Shown: piece by piece, positions 6,204 to 12,431 of the stretch
How positions within the stretch are numbered: the stretch's first letter is position 1
Layout of the letters: each line of letters starts with the position of its first letter
Assembly: GCA_025356695.1 (NCBI GenBank)
Contig: JANXSE010000157.1
Location: 1-13,402, forward strand
Direction: 5' to 3'
From: Betaproteobacteria bacterium
GTDB taxonomy: Bacteria; Pseudomonadota; Gammaproteobacteria; Burkholderiales; SG8-41
Length of the DNA: 13,402 nucleotides
Notes under the pieces: generated by a model
What the model was told of the DNA's origin: nothing
The model's database searches: none
What the model saw: only the letters and a program-made list of their open reading frames with translations
Program-made: the position numbers and the translations under genes

Positions 6204-7787
6204 ATGTCAATGGATGGTCGGCATATTTTCAATATGAGCACGGCGAGCGGCAAACCAATGTCCGGCATCGGGCGTAACGCCTTCGTGCTGGCCGTGATTT
6301 GTTATCTGGTCGGCGGCGCCGGCATGTTTTCCGACGATTTCCCTCTCGTGCTGATGTTGCGGGAGTTGACGCCGTCGCAGATGCTTTTCCCCGGCACCAG
6401 CAGCGCGGCGACCCCGCTTACCCATCTGACGCACGCGTGGTTCTACTACCTCATACAGGACGGGCCGGCTTATCTTTACGACTGCGTCAAGGCGGCCTAT
6501 CTGTTTTTGTCGGTCACGCTGCTGAGCAGGTTCTTCAGTCTCTGGTTCGGCGCTGGAAAATCGCTGGTGAGCGCCGCGCTGTTCGCGTTTTACCCGGTAC
6601 ACGATGCGGTCACCTACTGGTTCATCGGCCAGTATCTGTTGTTGTCGTTTGCCTTTTTTGCTTATTCGTTTTATCTCATGGAAAAAGACCGGCCGCGGGC
6701 CGCCATGCTGGCGGGAATTATGGGTTCGTTCGAGAGCTACGGTTCGCCGGCACTGGCCGTCGGGCTGGCGCTCATTTTCATTGTGCGCCGGGATTTCCGC
6801 CGCGCGTTTCTGTTCGTGCTGCCGAACATTATTTATGTCGTTTACTACCTGACCCTGACCGTCTACATGGGCAAGGGCGTGGCGCGTGTTCCAGATGTGC
6901 TTGATCCGCTCATCCTGTGCAAACAATTCCTGCTGCAAATGGCCACCTTCATCGATGCCGCAGTCGGGCCTTCGTTCTGGCTGAAGATGGGTCTGGCATT
7001 CGGCCAGATATCGCTCGTAACCGCCCTAGTCGCCGGACTTGTCCTGTTCGCCATCGCGCGCCTGCCGGCAGAGCCCGAAGCGCCCAGACCGCCGAAGGAG
7101 CTTCTACTGGGGGCGCTCGGTGTGACCGTCGCCGCCTTTGCCATGTTTGCACTCACCGGACGTTATCCGCAGCTTGCGTTCAATCTGGGCGACCGCGTGA
7201 CGATCTTCGGTAATTTCCTGATAGTGGCGCTGATCGCCTCGTTGCCGCTGAAACGCGCCGGCGGGTTTGCTGTGATCGCGGTCTATCTGTTTGCGATCGG
7301 CGGCGTTTCGGACCACTGGAAGTCGTGGCAGCAGCAGCAGCAGACGGTGATGCGCAATATTTCGCACAATCCGCAGCTGCTGCAAAATGACAGTAACGTC
7401 GCTCTCTATGTCAGCGGCAACCAGTACAGTTCGTTCGGCGGTATCAGCCACATCGAATTTCTGTCCGAGAATTTCCTCGCGCAGTCGGTGGTCGTATTTT
7501 CGCTGCGCCGTCCGTTCGGGGGCGAGGTCATTGCGCTGAATCAGCGTTACCGCGCTGAGGGCGAAATTTTGACCGACCGCAAATACGGCGACAAGCGGCG
7601 CATCGGTCAATCGATACGGGTATACGACTCGGTCGGGGACCGCGTGTTCGATCTGCCTGCGGCCGATATCAATGCCTACCTAGAACAACTGCCCGCCGAA
7701 AGAAGAACATGGGTCCAGTTTCTCGGTGACGGCATCCTCAGGCGGTCGATTTTATTTCTGATGCCGCGGCTCGATTACGCGTTTTGA
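6204..7787 (+). CDS. Multi-pass membrane protein, probable GT-C glycosyltransferase or polymerase
   Basis: About 527 residues from ATG 6204; in-frame ATGs at 6210, 6234 and 6258 are alternatives and none has a strong ribosome binding site. The frame is open back to 5934, but that part is antisense to the DUF218 gene. The first membrane helix (about residues 26-42) is followed by SDDFPL with D44/D45, the place where GT-C enzymes (PMT/ArnT-like) carry acidic metal- or acceptor-binding residues in the first outer loop. Roughly ten further hydrophobic helices reach residue 367, then a soluble tail of about 150 residues, probably periplasmic, containing WVQFLGDG near the end. A CAG run encodes Q376-Q380. 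GT-C enzymes use polyprenyl-phosphate sugars outside the membrane; a Wzy-like polymerase is the other possibility, and I do not recognise a specific family. It is the only plus-strand gene, divergent from the DUF218 gene and convergent with the GT2 gene. Confidence 0.6.
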   Translation: MSMDGRHIFNMSTASGKPMSGIGRNAFVLAVICYLVGGAGMFSDDFPLVLMLRELTPSQMLFPGTSSAATPLTHLTHAWFYYLIQDGPAYLYDCVKAAYLFLSVTLLSRFFSLWFGAGKSLVSAALFAFYPVHDAVTYWFIGQYLLLSFAFFAYSFYLMEKDRPRAAMLAGIMGSFESYGSPALAVGLALIFIVRRDFRRAFLFVLPNIIYVVYYLTLTVYMGKGVARVPDVLDPLILCKQFLLQMATFIDAAVGPSFWLKMGLAFGQISLVTALVAGLVLFAIARLPAEPEAPRPPKELLLGALGVTVAAFAMFALTGRYPQLAFNLGDRVTIFGNFLIVALIASLPLKRAGGFAVIAVYLFAIGGVSDHWKSWQQQQQTVMRNISHNPQLLQNDSNVALYVSGNQYSSFGGISHIEFLSENFLAQSVVVFSLRRPFGGEVIALNQRYRAEGEILTDRKYGDKRRIGQSIRVYDSVGDRVFDLPAADINAYLEQLPAERRTWVQFLGDGILRRSILFLMPRLDYAF

Positions 7788-7832
7788 TGTGTGCGGTTCG
7801 GACGGCTAACTACCAGACCGATTACGTCGAAC

Positions 7833-8783
7833 TTAGCGCCGCTGCAAGTGATAACAATAAATGCCCTGCCAGGTGCCGATCAGGCGCCCGCAATCCATGA
7901 CCAGACCGACGATGCCGCCGCCAAAGAGTGCGGCGACGAGGTTTTCACTAAAGAAGGCGGTGCTGCGCGCCTTCAGCAGCGGAATGACAAAGGTCCGCGC
8001 GAGAAAGTAGGCGGCGAACAGCGCGCTTGCCAGTACCGGCGCGGTTACCAGCAGGACGAGGAAGAGCAGCGACGCCGCTGCATAGAGATAAGGAACGTGG
8101 TAGCCGGGCAGTGCCACCGACGGTTTCGCATACAAAATGGATTTGCGAAACAGCTGCGGCAGGTTCGACGAGAAATTGGTGCCGATGTATTCGATCACCA
8201 CATCCGCGTTGATGCCGCGGGGTATGCCCAGTTTCTTCAGTTGCAGCAGCCAGGCGGCGTCATAGCCGGCGCGCCGCCCTTCGGCGAGCAGCCCGCTGCG
8301 CTCGAAGATCGATCGGCGGATCAGCGTCGTCGGCAGGCACGGCCGGTTGCGGCGGTAGCCGTATGTCTGCGCGACAGCGCAACGGTCGACCCAGTTGCGA
8401 CCGGTCGGGTAAACGACGCCGGAAACAATGTCGAGGTTGTGTGTTTGCGCATAGGCAAATTGTTTCTCCAGCCAGTCGTGCTGAAAATTCTGGCCGCAGT
8501 CCATGAAGGCCACCCACTCCGTGGCGGCGCGGCGCACGCCGGCGTTTTTCGACGAGGCCGGCGTGTCGGTGCCGGCGAACACGTTTTCGCAGCGGGTGGC
8601 GAGCGGCGGCTGGTTTTCAGCGATCCACGCATCGATGATTGCAGAGGTGTCGTCGGTCGATGACGAATTGACGAAGAGGGCGCATGTCGCCGGCAGCGTT
8701 TGTCCGGCGACGCGTTCGAGCGTGTAACGGATGGTTTCGCGCTCGTTGTAATACGGCACGATGACGGTGATCTCAGGCGTCAT
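7833..8783 (-). CDS. Family 2 glycosyltransferase with C-terminal membrane helices
   Basis: A 316-residue GT-A enzyme. It opens with ITVIVPYYNERETIRYTL, the standard GT2 nucleotide-sugar strand, then NSSSTDDTSAII (residues 39-50), SSKNAGVRRA (78-86) and WVAFMDCG (90-97), where D95 occupies the DXD region. GYDAAW at 173-178 stands where many GT2 enzymes have an acidic catalytic-base motif. The last third has a long hydrophobic stretch (about 231-263) and another at about 283-300, so the enzyme is membrane-bound with the catalytic domain in the cytoplasm. ATG 8783 lies 11 bases inside the end of the dehydratase gene; the longer frame to 8924 is a shadow. It is last in its block and faces the plus-strand membrane gene across 45 bases (7788-7832), in which I see no terminator hairpin. 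The donor sugar is unknown; the product of the adjacent sugar genes is a natural candidate. Confidence 0.85.
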   Translation of the reverse strand: MTPEITVIVPYYNERETIRYTLERVAGQTLPATCALFVNSSSTDDTSAIIDAWIAENQPPLATRCENVFAGTDTPASSKNAGVRRAATEWVAFMDCGQNFQHDWLEKQFAYAQTHNLDIVSGVVYPTGRNWVDRCAVAQTYGYRRNRPCLPTTLIRRSIFERSGLLAEGRRAGYDAAWLLQLKKLGIPRGINADVVIEYIGTNFSSNLPQLFRKSILYAKPSVALPGYHVPYLYAAASLLFLVLLVTAPVLASALFAAYFLARTFVIPLLKARSTAFFSENLVAALFGGGIVGLVMDCGRLIGTWQGIYCYHLQRR

Positions 8784-9804
8784 GTTTATGCGCGAGATAA
8801 CCCTTGAACCAGTCGATCGTGCGGCTGACGCCGCTCTCGAACGAATGCTGCGGTGACCAGCCGAAATCGCGGTTGACCAGTTCGTAGTCCATGTACTGGC
8901 ATTCGATTTCGCCGACGGTTTCACGCCCCCGCATCATTTCGAGCACCGCCTTGAAATCCTGCTGACGGCCGCTCAGACGGTAAACGGTTTCCAGCACGTC
9001 GCGCACCGTGCGCGGCTGGTTGGTGCCGGCGTTGTAGACGCGGCCGCGCAGCGCGTCGGCATTGCGCGCCAGATGTTCGCCGATGCGCAGATACAGGTCG
9101 ACCACGTCGCCGACGAAAATGAAATCGCGGATTTGCTGGCCCGAGCCGCGCGGCACGAATTTGCCGTAACCGAGGCAGGCCCGTGCGGCGTCCGGAATCA
9201 GCGCCGAAAAATTGAGTTGTCCCGGGCCGAAGATATTGCAGAACCGCGTCACAACCACCGGCAGCTTGTAGATCTCGCTCGCATAGGTTCTTGCGATCAT
9301 GTCGGCGCAGGCTTTCGAGATATCGTACGGATATTGCGGCAGCAGCGGATAGTCTTCCTTGTACGGCATGCGCTCAGCCGGATAGGAGCCGTAGGCCTTG
9401 TCGGTCGAGGCGACCACGACCGCTTCGATGGTCTGCGGGCAGGCGCGGATCGCTTCCATCAGGCACCAGGTGCCGCGCGTGTTGGTCTCGAAAGTGAGAT
9501 AGGGGTTGGCAAGACCGACGCCGACCTCGACCTGCGCGGCCAGATGAAACACCGCGTTGATCTGTTCTTCGGAGATGATGCGCGTCAGCAGGTCCTTGTC
9601 GCCAAGCTCGCCCGCAATCAGCGTGATTTTGTCGTCGAGCTTTTCGTAATAGAGCAGCGTGTCGCGCGCGGCATTGCGCACCAGACCGAAGACATTGGCA
9701 CCGTTCTCCAGCAGCGCTTTCGCCAGATTGCCGCCGATGAAGCCGTTGATGCCGGTGATCAATACGTTCTTGCCGAACCAGAAACTGGCTTTATTCGTTT
9801 TCAT
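8773..9804 (-). CDS. NDP-sugar 4,6-dehydratase-like SDR (CDP-glucose 4,6-dehydratase candidate)
   Basis: A 343-residue extended SDR. FWFGKNVLITGINGFIGGNL contains the NAD-binding glycines (G18, G21, G24). HLAAQVEVGVGLANP and the ASTDKAYG strand (T134-D135-K136) follow, then the catalytic Y160/K164 (YDISK) and RFCNIFGPGQLNFSALIPD. An STDK-like strand and the FW...K opening recall CDP-glucose 4,6-dehydratase (RfbG), while RDFIFVGDVVDLYL is general for the family. These enzymes convert NDP-hexose to NDP-4-keto-6-deoxyhexose. ATG 9804 overlaps the stop of the nucleotidyltransferase (ATGA), so the two are coupled as the first two steps of a deoxysugar pathway, which favours dehydratase over epimerase. 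The nucleotide (CDP, GDP or dTDP) cannot be decided here. A 4-epimerase is the alternative. Confidence 0.8.
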   Translation of the reverse strand: MKTNKASFWFGKNVLITGINGFIGGNLAKALLENGANVFGLVRNAARDTLLYYEKLDDKITLIAGELGDKDLLTRIISEEQINAVFHLAAQVEVGVGLANPYLTFETNTRGTWCLMEAIRACPQTIEAVVVASTDKAYGSYPAERMPYKEDYPLLPQYPYDISKACADMIARTYASEIYKLPVVVTRFCNIFGPGQLNFSALIPDAARACLGYGKFVPRGSGQQIRDFIFVGDVVDLYLRIGEHLARNADALRGRVYNAGTNQPRTVRDVLETVYRLSGRQQDFKAVLEMMRGRETVGEIECQYMDYELVNRDFGWSPQHSFESGVSRTIDWFKGYLAHKHDA

Positions 9805-10508
9805 TGCCCGCCCGCCGTGTCGTTGACCGCAAATTCATGGATGTTCTGCTCGGCGTCTTGGAGCTCGCGGAAGGTGTTGACCGTGATGTGAACGCCGTCA
9901 TGTTTGTAGCCTTTCAGTTTTTTTTCGTCGCCGAGAAATTCAAGGAACGCCGCATAACTCGAAAAATCCTGCATCCACGACAGCGCTTCTTCCGGGTAAT
10001 AGAAATTGCCGATGTTGATCCAGCGGTCGAGCGTGGGTTTCTCTTCGAAGCGCGTGACGTTGGCGTCATTATCCAGCGTGGCGAGACCGAACTGGCTTTT
10101 CAGCGGGTACAGCGTGATCGTCGCCTGGGCGCCGCGCGCATAGTGAAATTCCTGCAGTTTGGCGAGGTCGACGTCGGCCAGCGTGTCGCCGTAGAAGAGG
10201 ATGAAATCACCGTTGAGATGCGGCGCACAGGCCCTGATGCGTTCGATGATATCGACATCACCGGAATCGACGATCGTGACCGTCAGGCCGCGGTGATGGT
10301 CGCGGAAGAATTCCCTGATCTTCTCGGCCTTGAATCCGGCCGCAATCACGATGTCGGTGATGCCGAATTTCTGGATGTGGTCGAGCAGATAGCTCAAAAT
10401 CGCCCGTCCTTTGACCGGCACCAGCGGTTTCGGAATCGACTCGGTGAGCGGCCGCAGGCGCTCACCCTTGCCGCCGCACAGGATCAATGCAGTGACGTTT
10501 TTTTTCAT
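9801..10508 (-). CDS. Sugar-1-phosphate nucleotidyltransferase, RfbF-like
   Basis: A 235-residue NTP_transferase from ATG 10508. ALILCGGKGERLRPLT with PKPLVPV (residues 7-32) is the nucleotide-binding signature and loop, YGDTLADVD (106-114) binds metal, FEEKP (154-158) and RWINIGNFYY line the sugar site. The tail YKHDGVHITVNTFRE resembles the 'Y.HDGFW..mDTlR' end of glucose-1-phosphate cytidylyltransferase (RfbF), as does WIN.G. It is somewhat shorter than RfbF (about 257) and its middle (TIVDSGDVDIIERIR) lacks the usual TGG stretch, so the base specificity is uncertain; mannose- or heptose-1-phosphate guanylyltransferase relatives are alternatives. An ATG at 10529 would add 7 residues, but homology begins at MKKNVTAL. 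The partner dehydratase is coupled downstream. An upstream gap of about 110 bases separates it from the deacetylase gene. Confidence 0.8.
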   Translation of the reverse strand: MKKNVTALILCGGKGERLRPLTESIPKPLVPVKGRAILSYLLDHIQKFGITDIVIAAGFKAEKIREFFRDHHRGLTVTIVDSGDVDIIERIRACAPHLNGDFILFYGDTLADVDLAKLQEFHYARGAQATITLYPLKSQFGLATLDNDANVTRFEEKPTLDRWINIGNFYYPEEALSWMQDFSSYAAFLEFLGDEKKLKGYKHDGVHITVNTFRELQDAEQNIHEFAVNDTAGGQ

Positions 10509-10619
10509 CGGGGATTTTCTTGTTGGCATTTTGAATCAGTGGCCGCGGTGGTGCGCGATGCGGCGTGCGCGCCGGATGTCAATGCAGCCCCGCTTGCGGT
10601 GCCGGTTGCGTGCATGGTT

Positions 10620-11393
10620 TCATTGCGCCGGATCGGGGTTGCGCCATTGGTACCAGTCCCAGTCGCCGCACAGCTTTTGTCTGAACACGCGGACCGTATC
10701 GCCGGCATGAATGTCGGTACGGCAAAGCAGCAGCGGATCGCGTGTCGCATCGTTGATGTCGAAGCGGCTGCAGGCGCCGATGGTGTAACCGGCGGCCGCG
10801 GCGGCATCGCGCACGCGGCGGTCGACCGCGCCGTGCGGATATGAAATCGCGTTGACGGCACGGCCGGTCGCATCTTCAAGTTCCACCTTGCTGGCAACGA
10901 GTTCGTGGCGCAGTGCGGTGTCGTCAAGACCGGTCAGCGGTGCGTGGGTTGCGCCGTGCGAACCGATGGTCACACCGGGCAGCGCCGCCAGTTCGCGCAC
11001 CTCGGCCGGCGTCAGAAAGTTGCCTGCCGGATCGCGCATGAAGCCGGTGCAGACGAATACCGTAAACGGAATGCGATATTGTTGCAGCAGCGGGGCGGCG
11101 ACGTGCAGATTGTCGCGGTAGCCGTCGTCGAATGTTACGGCCACGCCGGTAGCGGTGGCATGGTGCCCGGCGAGGGCGACGGTTTTGAGGCCGGCTGCGC
11201 CGGCGAGAGCGGCCATGTGCCCGGCGAACCGCGCGGGCGCAATTCCATAAAGGCCCAGTTCGTCGCCGCGCGCCTGCGAGCCGACCGAGTGGTACATCAA
11301 TACGCGCAGACCCGCACGCGGCACGCGGCCGGTGCGCGCCAGCGCGGTGAGTTCCGCAATGCCGCGCATCGCAATGTTGCGCAGGCGCGGCAT
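10620..11393 (-). CDS. Polysaccharide deacetylase (CE4 / NodB-like)
   Basis: A 257-residue protein with the NodB homology domain. LRVLMYHSVG opens it; the catalytic motif TFDDGYRDN (87-95) holds D89 and D90, SHGATH (145-150) supplies the two metal histidines H146 and H150, and SYPHG (184-188) and CRTDI (224-228) fit later motifs of the family. No signal peptide is evident; residues 1-30 are basic and only mildly hydrophobic. CE4 enzymes remove N- or O-acetyl groups from amino sugars in polysaccharides or glycolipids, so this one may expose a free amine. The start ATG 11393 is preceded by GGAACGG 7 bases upstream. It follows the FemAB-like gene by 42 bases in the same direction, so it probably shares that transcript. 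Confidence 0.88.
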   Translation of the reverse strand: MPRLRNIAMRGIAELTALARTGRVPRAGLRVLMYHSVGSQARGDELGLYGIAPARFAGHMAALAGAAGLKTVALAGHHATATGVAVTFDDGYRDNLHVAAPLLQQYRIPFTVFVCTGFMRDPAGNFLTPAEVRELAALPGVTIGSHGATHAPLTGLDDTALRHELVASKVELEDATGRAVNAISYPHGAVDRRVRDAAAAAGYTIGACSRFDINDATRDPLLLCRTDIHAGDTVRVFRQKLCGDWDWYQWRNPDPAQ

Positions 11394-11435
11394 TACGCGA
11401 CCGTTCCGCGACGTGTTGTTTGAACCGAACGCGTT

Positions 11436-12431
11436 TCAGATGCCATTACGGCGTTTTCCGATCAGCCAGTTGGCCGGCAGCGCGAAGAGGCGCGGCGAGG
11501 CCCATTCCCATTCGCCGAGATATTCGACCGGCGCAGCACCCGTGCCCTGTTTGAAATCGTAAACGCCGCGGTTGCCGTCCGCATCGACACCCGACAGATC
11601 ATATTGCCGGATACCGCGAAGATGGCATGCCTGTGTCAGCGCCCAGAACGTTGCATAGGAGGCATACGATTTGCGTCCCGCCGTGGCGGTGGCGGCGAGC
11701 AGATCCCATGCCTTGTCGCCGGCAGTCGCACAGGCGCGAAAACCCAGCAGCCCGCCGCCGGCGTCGCGGCAGGCGTAGGTGATCAGTTTGTCGCCGGCAT
11801 GCGCGTAGAGCGCACGCAGATTGGTTTCTGAATGCTGCGGCGGCAGCTGTTTCAAGCCCTCCATCTCCGCATAGACTGCACGCATCTCCGTGGCATCGGG
11901 TTTCTCCCACGGCGCGACGGTAAAGCCGCCTTTGTGCGAGCGCTTCAGGTTGTGCCGCCAGTTCTTGCTGCACGCGGCGATGCGTTCGGCCTCGGGGCGC
12001 GCCACATCGTAGAGCAGGCTGGTGCCGGAAGTCAGCGGCACGCGTGGTTGTCGCCAGTTGTTTTGCCGCAGCAGTGTTTGTTCTGTATTGCTGCGTGCGC
12101 GGAATGAATTGAAGCGGCAGTACAGAAAATGCAGCCCGCTGCTGCTGCGGATGATCTGTTGCAGCCCGTTGTTCCAGGCGTTTACAGCGCCGACCGGCCC
12201 ACCGGATAACCAGATTACACCGGCGCCGCCGGCATAGCGGCGCAGCAAACCCTGCGCCATCGCCGTGACCGTTGCACCGTCAAACGCGGCCCAGCGGTAT
12301 GGTGTCCAGCCGAGCGCGCGGCGATGCTCACCCCAGGCGAGGGTCTGGTAAATCGAATGATCGGCAAAGCCGCGCAACCGCTCGTCCCAGTCCGCCAGTT
12401 CGGTTGCGTCGTCGAGCAGGCGCCACGTCAC
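11436..12431 (-). CDS. FemAB-like / GNAT (Acetyltransf_6) acyl- or aminoacyl-transferase
   Basis: A 331-residue protein from GTG 12431-12429, which overlaps the TGA of the upstream aminotransferase (GTGA) and has GGTGAG 9 bases upstream. The family pattern is visible: IYQTLAWGEHRRALGWTPYR near the start, WRHNLKRSHKGGFTV (158-172), LLGFRACATAGDKAWDLLA (228-246), SYASYATFWALTQACHLRGI (255-274), then YDLSGVDADGNRGVYDFKQG (277-296). Such proteins (FemAB/BioF2-like) transfer aminoacyl or acyl groups to amines in peptidoglycan, and in polysaccharide loci are thought to modify amino sugars. The substrate here is not known. It lies between an aminotransferase and a deacetylase, both expected to make free amines, which would suit an amine acceptor. 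An in-frame GTG just upstream (12434) is an equally possible start; the 12518 extension overlaps the aminotransferase and is a shadow. Confidence 0.8.
   Translation of the reverse strand: MTWRLLDDATELADWDERLRGFADHSIYQTLAWGEHRRALGWTPYRWAAFDGATVTAMAQGLLRRYAGGAGVIWLSGGPVGAVNAWNNGLQQIIRSSSGLHFLYCRFNSFRARSNTEQTLLRQNNWRQPRVPLTSGTSLLYDVARPEAERIAACSKNWRHNLKRSHKGGFTVAPWEKPDATEMRAVYAEMEGLKQLPPQHSETNLRALYAHAGDKLITYACRDAGGGLLGFRACATAGDKAWDLLAATATAGRKSYASYATFWALTQACHLRGIRQYDLSGVDADGNRGVYDFKQGTGAAPVEYLGEWEWASPRLFALPANWLIGKRRNGI

Noticed and set aside
7329..7343. Five CAG repeats
   Set aside because: They are in frame within the membrane gene and encode five glutamines; too short to be called a repeat element.
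7788..7832. Possible shared terminator between the convergent membrane and GT2 genes
   Set aside because: I find no stable inverted repeat with a T run in these 45 bases.
7791..8663. A 290-codon plus-strand frame following the membrane gene
   Set aside because: It lies antisense to the GT2 gene and has no membrane segments or motifs, so I do not treat it as a gene.
10561..10574. CGGCG-TGCG-CGCCG hairpin in the same gap
   Set aside because: The stem is only five pairs and no T run follows on either strand, so it does not support a terminator.
10577..10582. Perfect TTGACA on the minus strand in the gap before the nucleotidyltransferase
   Set aside because: No -10-like hexamer is found 16-18 bases downstream, where the sequence is GC-rich; not called as a promoter.
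9804..10844. A 346-codon plus-strand open frame opposite the nucleotidyltransferase
   Set aside because: It is antisense to a gene with strong motifs and continues across a gene boundary; no recognisable domain.
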